A DNA stretch of 64,000 nucleotides, taken from Helichrysum umbraculigerum. Lineage: Eukaryota > Streptophyta > Magnoliopsida > Asterales > Asteraceae. Below, piece after piece: positions 1-10,405 of this stretch (positions are counted from its first letter, which is position 1; every line of letters begins with the position of its first letter). The translations under genes were made by a program, and so were the position numbers. The DNA lies in NCBI GenBank assembly GCA_949592205.1, contig CATIUR010000006.1:68382001-68446000 (forward strand), given 5' to 3'. The notes under the pieces were generated by a model, which saw only the letters and a program-made list of their open reading frames with translations, searched no databases and was not told where the DNA came from.

Positions 1-295
1 CCTGTTGCTGCTGTTGTGAAATAAAAGGATTAGATACCGGAATCCGTGTAGAAGATACAATAGGTGGTACATTAGTCACAATGTGGGGACGAGTAGAAAC
101 TGGATGTTGAGAAGATCCAGCTCGTTCTCTCTGAAGTTCCAACACTCTATTCTCCAATCTCATAATATACTCCTGATCAGTTTCAGTTTCTCCACCGGCT
201 AAATTAGATGTACCATTATGACCCTGGTTCTCTGGTGGTGCATCTGTCCGCGTAGTATCATTGAGAGTATGGGAAGGTGGCTCATTATCCGCCAT
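1..295 (-). CDS. Gypsy Gag, N-terminal 98 residues (partial)
   Basis: The frame is open from an ATG at 293-295 to the window edge. The peptide starts MADNEPPSHTLNDTTRTD, is acidic and low in complexity, and has a Gln run at the cut end. A segment around residues 40-57 (DQEYIMRLENRVLELQ) could form a short coiled coil, as is common at gypsy Gag N termini. No conserved Gag core is reached before the edge. The identification rests on position downstream of a tRNA-iMet PBS and LTR. A good splice acceptor (GATGACAG) ends 2 nt before the ATG and supports this start. Confidence 0.75.
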   Translation of the reverse strand, partial: MADNEPPSHTLNDTTRTDAPPENQGHNGTSNLAGGETETDQEYIMRLENRVLELQRERAGSSQHPVSTRPHIVTNVPPIVSSTRIPVSNPFISQQQQQ

Positions 296-451
296 ACCTG
301 TCATCACATCACATCTCAACATTCGTTAATTGTTAGTACTAGCAACTAACCAAATCAACTATCATAACTAATCCCCACCACAAGAAATGTTTGACCAACA
401 TGACTAAGTTTAGGATTGAACACTTTAAATATTCAATTCACCTAAACTTAC

Positions 452-463
452 GCTCTGATACCA
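452..463 (-). other. Primer-binding site (tRNA-iMet type)
   Basis: The minus strand reads TGGTATCAGAGC, the standard plant PBS complementary to the 3' end of initiator tRNA-Met. It lies 3 nt from the LTR end at 467. Confidence 0.92.
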
Positions 464-466
464 ACT

Positions 467-2438
467 TATAACACCCCACAATTAAAGACACAAAATTTTT
501 TTTTTTTTTTTTATTCGGAAGCGCAAATCCCATATATAATATATACATAGATGACACGATATCACCAACCAAAACATTACATATGTTCTAAAATTTAGAT
601 ATAGTTACAATCGATAATTATCGACTGGGTGTTATTTAACAAAACAAAGTAATAACAAAACGATCAGAGTTCAACTTGGCAAACATTTCTTCAAACCATC
701 AACACGTCCCAAACAACCCAAAAGTTAACCTGCAAAAGTATTGTGGGGAATTAGCACGAAGCTAAGTGAGTAAACTAAGTCTAACAATCTAACTTAGTAT
801 AACAATCAATTTACAACAATCATCTAAATAAACAATCAAACAGAGGATCGGTGGTTCTTGAGATACCCTCAGTCCGCGGTGGCACTCCAAGAACACTTAA
901 TAATCAACTGCAGGCCAATACAGAGATTTTTACCGATAGTTTATTGCTATCTTTAACCAATATGGGTTAATTCACAACGAATGTTCATCCGACCCATAAG
1001 GATTAACCTATAGCAACTAAACCCAAAATTGACCTCTATCATTCCAACCTATCATGGAATTATTCACTAGCAAACAATCAATCTATCAAACTACAAGTTT
1101 AATCAACAATCCTATCATTATTGTAACGATAAATGAGTCAATACCAGCAACTTAAAAGTTGATGCAACTAACTGTTAACACCAAGATTAAATTGTGAGAA
1201 CCAGTCCACTCACCTGTCTCGTTTCAGACTCCAACTCAAAGATCTTATTTTATTGAGTCTTCGGTGCCTCTGTAAACACAATCAAAACACAAGTTAATAA
1301 CTTGTTTCATAATTCAAATTATATCTATACTTAAATACTTACATCAATAATCAAGAAATATCAATGGATAAATGATATAAGTATTGAATTCTGACAATTT
1401 CACAAAACATCAAATTCGTCAAAATAACAAAGACAAACGCGATCCGGGTCAGGGGTTCGGGATCGCGTTCCCCTTCACAAAATTTTCTGTTACCGAAAAC
1501 CACTGAGCAACGCGATCCGGTTAATGGGTCAGGATCGCGTTCACAAGAAAAATGTGAAAAAAATCAGTTTATAACTATGTAACGCGATCCAGCTCAAGGT
1601 GGTGGGATCGCGTTCACATGCCCAAAATCACCTGCACCAACCTGCACGAACCCTAACTCCATTTTTACCACAATATCATCATCAAACTCAGATTTGAGTT
1701 ATTCCAAAGGTTACACAAACTTCCAATATTATCTAATAGTATCATACAACAAGTATTCAAGCATCAAATCCATCTAATTCAACTAAATTCACATATAACC
1801 TAATTCATTCATTTAGATTAAACAAGAACCCACTTTTATACTTGAAACCTAAGAAATTTGCATTTAAATCAAGAACAAGAAGATGATGATGTCAATTCCA
1901 GTAACTACAATCCATTCAAGTACAATTGATCATACATGCATAAGTTTTCTACTTAATCTCACCAATTGAGCTCAAGAACACAAAACAATTACTTACAATG
2001 GAAATGGAGAAAACTAGATGAACAAGATGAAGAAGAAGATGAATTCAGTGGCTTCAACAAATTTCCAGCTCCAATTATGATCAAAATTCAGATTTTTTTT
2101 CAATTTGTTTATAAGTGTGTGTTCTTGAAGGTTTTTAACCAAAATCAGGAAATGAAGGAAATAAAGGTCGACCAACATTTCAACCTAACTCAAATACAGT
2201 GAAATATTATACCCGTCCTAAATCTATTGTCTGGAACCTCAATTTCAAATGCGCGAAAATTATTTTATTTTACCGTCACCTAAAATTATCTAAAACAGCT
2301 AACATTTCAATAGTCACAATATTTCCTGAGGCTCACTTACATATTAAATTTACAATCAAACTCAGGTAATAATTTAAATTGCATAAATAATTTAGAGAAA
2401 ATACCTTTTTCTCATAGGCCCGATTTGGGGATGTTACA
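467..2438 (-). repeat. 5' LTR of the minus-strand gypsy element (1972 bp)
   Basis: In plus coordinates the LTR runs from TATAACACCCC (a TG to TA change at the terminal dinucleotide) to GGGATGTTACA. It contains a minus-strand TATA-like box near 2107-2113, a CT-rich leader, a donor-like GTAAGT at 1996 and three long hairpins at 1436-1614. The ends resemble the TGTAACAYCCC termini of the LTRs at 5145, 56974 and 58986. Confidence 0.82.
1436..1614. repeat. Three long inverted repeats with arms AACGCGATCC
   Basis: Three hairpins occur at 1436-1469, 1509-1541 and 1581-1614. Each has the same 10-bp arms, AACGCGATCC and GGATCGCGTT, but a different 13-14 nt loop. The conserved part is therefore the stem. 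The block is GC-rich against an AT-rich LTR. Confidence 0.9.
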
Positions 2439-2685
2439 AAAACACAGAACAAAACCACAGTTCAATTAGATGAGCATATTCAACAGGGCAAAAAGAGTCC
2501 TAATTATTCATTTAGGCATTTCATCGAACACTCGATATGCATATAAAGCAATAAAATTGTTTGCATACCTTCGGTTGATTATTAAAATAAATACAATCAA
2601 CCATCATCATCGTTGTCAAAATCGATCTAAAAAAAATACAATCAAACTCAAAAGTTAAACCACAAAAATAGGAAGAAGAAACTTA

Positions 2686-2886
2686 TTACCTTCCATATTC
2701 ACGGTGGAAGCTTGATCCTTTGAAATGCAACGGTTTGCCGGAATTGCCTTTTCCTTTCTCGCCGATGCAAAGTGCACGGAAGTTCTTGACGGTGCGTGGA
2801 GTGGTGTCGGCGTAGAGTTCCATCACGATCCGGACGGTCGGAGCTCCGACGACGGTCATGTCGAAGAAAAGCTTAGGTTTTGCCAT
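2686..2886 (-). pseudogene. Cyclophilin (peptidyl-prolyl isomerase) N-terminal fragment
   Basis: The 66-aa peptide matches the start of plant single-domain cyclophilins, which catalyse cis-trans isomerisation of peptidyl-proline bonds and are usually about 170 aa. Recognisable stretches are RIVMELYADTTPRT, NFRAL, GKPLHFKGSSFHR. The match stops just before the catalytic core, so the active-site Arg-Phe and the cyclosporin-binding Trp are absent. The usual residues after SSFHR are replaced by EYGR and a TAA stop. A second copy of the start context (gccat preceded by cttaggtttt on the plus strand) lies about 80 bp upstream at 2951-2965. No downstream exon is visible to the left, where the gypsy LTR ends at 2438. 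I read it as a truncated gene copy. Confidence 0.8.
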
Positions 2887-4650
2887 TAATGATTTTAGTA
2901 ATTACTGGAAGTGGAGTGATTTAAAATAGAGGATTTTGACATGTGAAAACCTTAGGTTTTGCCATGTGATCTTGAATTGATTGGGTGAATGAGCAGAGAA
3001 ATAAAGAAAGATGAATGTGATATTGCATAGAAAATGGTGGAGAAGAAGAAGAAATCCATAGAAAATGGTGGAGAAGAAGAAGAAAGTGTAGTATGAATTA
3101 TATTAAGATGAAATGTATATTCATAAATTTGAATTCTTGGTAACATATATGTCAGTGGCCAATGGTGAAAAAGAAGATAATATACCTGGTGAAGACGACA
3201 GATAAGATAATGGATATGAATAACTTGAATGGAGAAGAAAATGATATAAATAAATTGGTGCTTGATTTTGGGCGGTGATAAAAAAAGCCAATCTATTGAA
3301 AAAGCTTGATAAACCCAATTAAATTAAAGCATTTGAATTAACTTTTGTAGGGTTCAAGAAAAATGGGAAGCTAATGAAAAGCCACCTGACAAAAGCATGG
3401 GTCTTGCATCGGAAGTAACATAAAGCAACCACCATTAATTAATGCTCGGGAGGAAATTTAAATCACCAAGGAATATATTAATGAATATAAATCTTTGCTT
3501 TAAATGGTTATTATTATTATTATCAGTAAATGGAACCTGTGACATCAGCAATTTCGTTAGAGGAAGACACGTCAGCAAGGAAATGGCATAAGAGGGTGAC
3601 AAATCAGCAAAAGTGATGTCATCCTTATTGTCCTTTTATATATAAGATAGATCTTTAATTTTTAACTACCCTAAAAAAACCAACGCTTTCTTTTTGTTAT
3701 AATCAATTCAATATCCACATGTTTTGGTATTTAATCCACAACGAGGATGAAAAAAGCTCCAATAATTACAGAAAAAAGAAACCACTTTTGTTGTAGATAT
3801 TAATTTTAGATGTATGATCGAATACATCCCATGCAAACAAGCGATCAACTATGTTCAATTAACAAATCACTATTCTATTACCATATTGTTGAAGTTTTGT
3901 ACCAAATTAAAAGACACTAAACATACTAAAGAAAAGAAAAGGAATACGGTTGAAAAAAAATATATAATTTCAATGATTTCCGTTTGTTTAATTACCAGAT
4001 GGTTTAATGTGAAGTTTTTCCATCACATTTAACCGGATTCAGCAAAACAAAATTGAAGAATTATATTTGATGAAGATGAATGGTGTGAGTTTAGGAGAAA
4101 GCCAAGCGGTAAGCAACGAAAAAAAGGGCGTGGTAATATTATTTAGGTAAATTATAGTGCAACGATTACCATTCCACCCAATTTATTGGGGAATGACCCA
4201 TTACCCACTTTTAAGTAATCATTGATTTCATTATATCTAACCAAGCCCATTTATTCATTCCTTTATCCATTTCTTAGTTGCCAAAACCTTTAACCAAGCA
4301 TACCCTAAATTTTATGACTTTTTATGTATCATTTTGTCTCATTTCAACACTTGTTGAACACATTTTTAAAATCTCTTAGTTTTCTACAAAATAAAAAAAA
4401 AACTATATTAAAATTTGCATCTACATTTACTTTAATTATATTAAATATGAAAAATATATAATAATATAATTTATAATTTATTTATGTCATCGATTTTGAA
4501 ATTTGGAAAATAAATTAGGTGTCATTTGATTTGTTAAAGGGCTTCGTAATGGGTAATGGGTTCATATGAAAAGAATGAGAGATAAAGGTACGTATTATTT
4601 AAATTTATAAATTTTAAATTAATTTGGTGGGGTTCAGAAGAGCAGGGGGT
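2887..4650. other. Intergenic, no gene recognised
   Basis: This stretch is AT-rich with only short open frames that resemble nothing. It contains a 31-bp tandem duplication (3026-3085) and a stretch with several GTCAGCA/GACATCA words at 3540-3620. No RNA gene or clear transposon end was seen. Confidence 0.5.
3026..3085. repeat. Two-copy 31-bp tandem repeat, GA-rich
   Basis: The unit catagaaaatggtggagaag, followed by a further GAA run, occurs at 3026-3054 and again from 3057. Confidence 0.85.
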
Positions 4651-5144
4651 TTATGAGATGCAGGAAGAGCAGGATTTCAGCTAATTAAAGACTGACAAGT
4701 GTCAGATGTAGTCCCTACCTATCAGACGCGGTCCCCACCTGTCAGGGACTATTTACAATTTTTAAAAAAATTGAGGTCCTGCCCCAAAAATTGTCAAAAA
4801 ATTTCAAAAAAATATTTTTACAAAACAGAAAATCAAAAACATGGTAATATGCAAAAAAAAAAATGCAGTGCTAAAAAATAAAATGCAGTTCAAATTTCTC
4901 TTACACATCTTATTTCTTACAAAACAAACATTATATCATAAACTTCTTAAATTCACTAACAAATCATTTCAATACTTAAAATATACAAATGCTTCATTTT
5001 CAGTATGCTTCATTTCAGAAGGTTTATTCTTTTCAACTTCAAGCTTAACCGACTTCAATTTGGTCAATTTCTTCATTGTAATCTCCTTAAATGATTTATC
5101 TACAAAATGAATAACAACATAAGCCAACTTACAAAAAAGCAATC

Positions 5145-7787
5145 TGTAACACCCCAAAAATTAAAGGTATTATTTTAGTGCGCGAGGGTATAAATATTTT
5201 AAAGTTATGTTATTTAAGTGATATGAAATAATAAAATACGCAAATGGTTTCTCAGTTCCAGATAATAGGGTTTAAAGGGAATAAAATTTGTATAGGATAT
5301 ATATGTACGTACGTTTTTAACATGAGAGTTATCTAATTTTCTTCCAAATTGTTCCAGACTTATTTTAAAAACAAGAAAAACACAGGGGGAAGCTAGGGTT
5401 TATTAAAACCAGTTTCTAATTCTTGATTCATGTCTCAATAACTCAATTCCATCCTCTAATGATTCTTGATAACCAAGGTATGATCTTGTTTCTCTTTGTT
5501 CTAACCTAGGTTTTGGGTTTTTATGGAGTTTTGAATAATTGAAGGTTTTAATCCGAAATTGAAGTTAGAAATCGAATGAATTGATGTTAAGTAGTGTTTT
5601 TATGACCATTGATAACCATATAATAACATGAAAGTTGTGAAATTATGATTGGTGTTCATGGGTAATTCTAGGGTTTATACTAAATCTTTATGAAATTATG
5701 TAATAAGGTTAAGGATGTTATTAATGGTGTTAATGGAGTATAATTATGATGATGAAACATGAATTAAAGTAGTAAAGTTGTTAGTAGAATGATTATGAGT
5801 TGTGAAGATATGGTGAATACTATGAAGTAAGAGTTTAAGTAATGAAAGCTTAAAATTAGTTAAAGTGGGGTGGTTTTAGTGTGGTCAGTTAATGAATCAA
5901 ACCAAGTGTAATCAAAGTGGGGGAGAGATTGAATATGATTAAAGTTGATAATCATTAGTGTCTAATTGTATGATTATGTTGTTATGTAATATATGTATAG
6001 GTGTTAAAGACGTGGAAAGCTTCGTGGTCAATTGTTGTGAATCATCAAATATCGAGGTGAGTGATATGGGGGTTAAGTGGGTAAGGGTTGTGTATGTACC
6101 GAATTGTTTCCGAGTAAGAGGTTTGCATAATCGAGTGGTAGTTACTTGTATTTATCTTGTTTCTATATAGTGGATTAGACTTGTTTCATATGATTGAATC
6201 GATTGTGTGTATTTTCGGATTGCTTCCGAGCAAGAGGATCATACAATCGGGTGGAAGATTACTTGTTTCTTATACTTGTTTCTCAAGCCTTGTTTCATAT
6301 GCTTGTATCTTATGTGGAGAATTAGTGTTAACTGTTGCTGTTGTTGATTGTTGAATTATGTGGACTACGTGGAATGAGCATATGTAGAGATCCAATGTTG
6401 ATTAGAGTGCTAACTACGGTTAGCATAGTGTTTACGAATACGTGCTTGCACGTTATGTTGATCCAGGTATGCATATTGACGTGATATGGTGCCAGGTATA
6501 CTTGTTTCTAATGGCCGCGAATCCGCATAGAGTTCAGTGTTCAGTGATATCTCTACAATGCTCAGTTGTTGCTCCGTGATTGCTTGGTGTTTTTCAGTGG
6601 TTATTCAGTGGTTGATAGCATAAGTGTATATATAGTGTTGATATTTAATATGTGTTATGTGTTCTGTAGATTATTCATTTAACTGCCTATATGCTCACTA
6701 AGCGGTGCACTTACCCTTTTCCGTTGTTTCATGTTTTAAGTGAATGGTTCGGTTGAACTAAGTGGATGAATAGTGCTTTCAAGAAGGTAGCGTGGATATG
6801 GAGCTAGCTTTACTGTTAGATGAGCTCCATCTCTTTTGAATCATTGTTGTGGTTATCACTTGTGTAATTCGCCCAAGTAAGGAGTTTTTGAAATAAACAT
6901 GTGGGTTAATATGTAGTATTTGACTTTGAAAGTCAAACAGTGATGTAGAGTCTTGTGTATGTGTATTTGAAAGGGTATGAAGGTATGTGAATGTGATTGG
7001 TCTTGTTTCATTTAAAATTGATGAAAGGTAGAAAAGAGTCAAAGTTGATTGGTTGGTTGAATATGAAGTTGACATATAGTCAACGACCTTGGAATGGTCA
7101 AATATAAGAGGAATTGGGTGGTGTTTTTATTGGAATGTGGTTGATTTCTTAAACGGGTCAAAAAGGGGTTAAATGGGTCAAGAATGTGCTTATGTGTGAA
7201 AACGAGTTGAGTTTGAATGGACATGAATAGAAATTGTTGTTAGTGTCAAAATGGTGTTAGAAGTGTGTGGGTAAAGTGCCCAGGTTTGAAAATGGGTGAT
7301 TTGTGTTTTGGTGATGTCATAAAAAGAGTCTAAATGGTTATAAATTGGTCATATGTCCATATTTGTCGTTTTTGTGAAAATTGAAAAAGTGTAAAAAGTG
7401 AAATCTTCATTTTGGTATAGTGAAGGTGTCTGCAACATTTGGTGGTCTAACTCTTAACGAGTTAAAAGTTATGCGTGTCCGAAATTGGCTCAAAATATGA
7501 GTTTTATAAAAATCTGCTCCAGGAAGTTCTCGACTCCAGACAGGGGTCTTGGAGGCGAGAGCTTAAAAAACACAATTCCCTGGTTGGATTTCTCGACTCC
7601 AGGTAGAGGTCTTGGAGGCGAGAGCTGTCAGATTTCAGAAATTTGAATTTTTAAGTGGTAATTAATTGAAGTAAGGATGTAAGTAATTGATAGATGATAA
7701 ATTAAGAGTATAAGAGATTGTTTGGATAAAACAAAGGAGTCATAATATATAAAAAAAAAAAAAAATAAAAAAAATTGGAGCGTTTCA
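5145..7787 (+). mobile_element. Solo LTR of a gypsy element (2643 bp)
   Basis: The sequence starts TGTAACACCCC and ends GGAGCGTTTCA, with TG...CA termini. The 5-bp target duplication CAATC is at 5140-5144 and 7788-7792. There is no PBS, gag or pol next to either end, so this is a solo LTR left by LTR-LTR recombination. The start and end match the LTR at 58986-61320 (TGTAACATCCC...GGGGTGTTTCA), which gives the plus orientation. Inside are a donor-like AACCAAG|GTATGATC at 5478, a two-copy diverged block at about 6097-6145 and 6212-6262, and two hairpins at 7528-7623. Confidence 0.9.
7528..7623. repeat. Two 33-nt hairpins in the solo LTR
   Basis: The hairpins are at 7528-7560 and 7591-7623. Both begin TCTCGACTCCA and end TTGGAGGCGAGA. 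The arms pair over 11 positions with one internal A/G mismatch. The loops differ between copies. Confidence 0.85.
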
Positions 7788-7802
7788 CAATCAGCATAAA
7801 CA

Positions 7803-7811
7803 TCTAAAAAT

Positions 7812-7842
<31 letters not shown>
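7803..7842. repeat. Poly(A) tract
   Basis: A run of about 36 adenines lies just right of the solo LTR target duplication. Confidence 0.9.
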
Positions 7843-7845
<3 letters not shown>

Positions 7846-8449
7846 TGATCGGTTAATAACATGGTAATTGCCCCTGCTAGTATCGGATATGATAATAAAA
7901 GTGGGAATGCACCTAAAATGCAGTAACAATGATACAAAATGCAGTAAATAATTACTAGTGATCTAATTCAAATATAAAATTAGGCGTTACAAACACATAA
8001 AAAATCCTAAAAAATATAAAATGCAGTAACAATATACAATATGCAGTGAAAAGTACTAACATAATTCACATGAACTACAACTAATTGCAGTAGTGTAAAA
8101 TGAAGTAGAAGAAACGTAAAATGCAGTAGAATAATCATAAAATGCAGTTAATTTTTTCACATCTACCTTTTTTATCTACATCAATATTTCACAAATTGAA
8201 CAAATTTCATACACTACATAACTAATCAAAAATCATCAATCACTATCAATTAAAGCTAGATCTAAAATGTAAAATGCAGTAGAATAATCGTAAAAGTGCA
8301 GTTGATTATTTCTAGATCTACTTTTAGATCTAAAATGCAGTAACTTTAAAGTAAAATGCAGTGACTTTTTTCATATCTATTTTTTTATATCTAGATCTGA
8401 AAAAGTAGATCTAGATCTGAAAAGTAGATCTACATCTATATTTACAGAT

Positions 8450-8725
8450 CTAGATGGTGAAGATGGTGGTGGAAGGTGACGATGAGGTGGTGGTGAATGG
8501 TGACGGTGACGGTGAAGGTGGTGGTGGATGGTGATGGTGAAAGTGGACGGTGGTGAAGGTGAACGTAAAGGTGGTGGTGGTGGTGGTGAAGGTTGACGAT
8601 GAAGGTGGTGATGGCGGTGGTAGTGGACAGTGGCGGTGGACGTGAACGTGAACGGTGAAGGTGACAGTGACGAGACGATGAAGGTGGTGGTGGCAGTTGT
8701 GGTGGCGGTGGTGGTGGATGGTGAC
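8450..8725. repeat. GGTGRN-type low-complexity minisatellite
   Basis: About 270 bp of degenerate ggtggtgaaggtgacggtgg repeats, nearly free of C on the plus strand. The long open frames on both strands (His/Thr-rich on minus, Val-rich on plus) follow from the triplet period and are not taken as genes. Confidence 0.85.
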
Positions 8726-8829
8726 CGAATTTGTGTAAGTGTGTGTGTTAGTATGTGTAAAGAGAGTGTTTATATGTTGTGTGTGTTTTTTGTGAAGAGA
8801 GAAAGTGAGGAAGGTGACCAAAAGCTGCC

Positions 8830-10330
8830 CTAATTTACCCCCACCTCATTTAATGTAAATTGCATTTTAGTCTCTCCACCAAAAACTAATTTAACATTAT
8901 TTGCATTTAAGCTCCTCCGCCCAAATGAATTTGCAAAAGACGCACCTTAGTGATGTGGATTGATATTAACAGTCGGATTGTAAAATGGAGGGTGGGGATG
9001 AAGCTGCCCCTCCCCTCTCACATGTGCTTTGCCCCTCATATCCTTACTTTAAGATGAAAAGTAAACTTATAGTTTTATATAAGATGGAAGGCTTAAGACA
9101 ATTAATTTACGCATAAAAGTTCATTACTAATAAAGTGAAAAGTTCGTATGGATAAAGGTTAAATCATCAATTATGTTAGCAAGCCTCAAGCTTGTTATGC
9201 ATACTTATATTGGGTTATACTCTACAATAACAGTTATAAAAATACGAAGCTCGAACTGAACAAGATGTTAGTAACATATAAACGATACAAGATAATAATT
9301 GAGAAGCGGATGAATTGTATTTTGGTCATTTTACGTGATTTAACAGCAAAATAATAACTAAAGTGAATCGGGAGGATAAAAATTGCAAAATGAAGACCAT
9401 GAGGTAACTTTGTAGAAGGAAAAAAATCTTTAAATAAAGGATTGTTCAACCGAAAGATTATAGGGACAGAAAATGCAGATTTCTCAATTTTAAAGTATGA
9501 AAGAGAGAAGAATGTTATTTTGTCCACGTTTATATTACATATTCAAAAAGTGTGACGAGTCTAATGTACATGCTAATTCAAGGTGTTATTGACTTATTCA
9601 TTTCTTGTGAATCTATATCAATGAATGCAAAACGAAGAACAATTTTTACTTTGATTCCTCGAACCTAAATCCAGAATCACAAAACAAACACCACATATAA
9701 TGACCGGTGCCAACGGCCTCGTCCGTTTGGAAACCAACGAGTGTCGGCCAACTGACACCATTAGTACGACCTCGTCAGTTTGGCTCGTCAGTAGAGGTGT
9801 GTCGTTATAGCGAAGAAGGGGAGACGAGGAGGAGTGGGAACAACTCAATTTTAAATGTTTTTTTAGTTTTTGTTTAGTTTAGGTAAATAGAAGTATATTA
9901 GTAAATACGTGTTCAAAAATTGAAGTGACAGTGTAATTCTTGATATCATTATGTATTTATGTCAGTTATGTGTCAATTTGAAAAGTGATAATGTGTCTGC
10001 TAGGTGAAACACCCCAACACACATGACTACATGAGCCAACTGTTAGGCTGTTGGGAGTTAGTGTAAACCCGTCCATAATAAAATATTTTTATTCTATTGT
10101 ATTTATATTTTTTTTAATTCTTTTGCATTAATTAAAAAAACTCAGTAGCCCACAACACAACCGCACAGGCGCACATACACACGTCGAGAAGGCCTAAATT
10201 GACCGTGCGTTTAACGTTTTCTTGTACATAAAACGGAAAAACGCATTTTTTCTACAATCAACGACTATCTTCCCATTAAACAATTATCAAATCAATCGTT
10301 AATTAATCAAATTGGAAATCCCTATACAGA
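8830..10330. other. Intergenic region upstream of MVK
   Basis: No coding sequence was recognised. Short open frames at 9234-9527 and 9618-9848 (minus) show no family resemblance. The proximal part should contain the MVK promoter. Confidence 0.45.
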
Positions 10331-10337
10331 CTCTCTG

Positions 10338-10345
10338 TATATAAA
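10338..10345 (+). promoter_or_regulatory. TATA box of MVK
   Basis: TATATAAA lies 61-68 bp upstream of the MVK ATG. This would place transcription start near 10370 and give a short 5' UTR of about 35 nt. Based on sequence and spacing only. Confidence 0.55.
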
Positions 10346-10405
10346 ACAAGTAAAACACTCACTCAATCACCATTAATATAAGAACAAATCACTAGTTAAG
10401 ATCAA

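Larger units (their letters stand above)
298..1996 (-). promoter_or_regulatory. Predicted leader intron of the gypsy element
   Basis: On the minus strand a donor-like CATT|GTAAGTAATTG (GT at 1996-1995) follows a CT-rich leader. An acceptor-like GATGACAG (AG at 299-298) lies 2 nt before the gag ATG. A TATAAAC-like box lies near 2113-2107, about 115 nt upstream of the donor. Splicing would remove most of the LTR downstream of the leader, the hairpin block and the PBS. This is a prediction from sequence only. The same arrangement in two other elements of this window raises confidence. Confidence 0.45.
1..2438 (-). mobile_element. Ty3/gypsy LTR retrotransposon, 5' part only
   Basis: This is a minus-strand element cut by the window start. 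Reading leftwards, it has the 5' LTR (467-2438), the primer-binding site (452-463), an untranslated leader and the start of gag (295-1). The order LTR, tRNA-iMet-type PBS, gag fixes the orientation. Protease, RT, integrase and the 3' LTR would lie left of the window. No target duplication can be tested because the other end is missing. The layout matches the better-preserved gypsy elements at 17491-27370 and 58986-64000. Confidence 0.88.
4850..8380. repeat. Dispersed AATGCAGT-rich repeat, split by a solo LTR
   Basis: The heptamer ATGCAGT, usually as AAAATGCAGT, occurs twice at 4863-4890 and about nine times at 7919-8360, plus variants such as aatgaagt. The intervals between copies are irregular (roughly 20-130 bp), so this is not a simple tandem array. 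The solo LTR at 5145-7787 separates the left two copies from the rest. Several AGATCTAGATCT-type palindromes lie at the right end (8390-8450). I cannot assign the host element; its ends were not found. Confidence 0.6.

Noticed and set aside
8450..8821. Long His/Thr-rich minus-strand open frame and Val-rich plus-strand frame
   Set aside because: Both come from a GGTGRN triplet-period minisatellite with no start context or family similarity.
9618..9848. 76-codon minus-strand open frame near MVK
   Set aside because: No homology recognised, no neighbouring exons, and length within chance expectation.
10006..10030. GAAACACCCCAAC near 10010 as another gypsy LTR end
   Set aside because: It is a short match without a partner end, PBS or target duplication.
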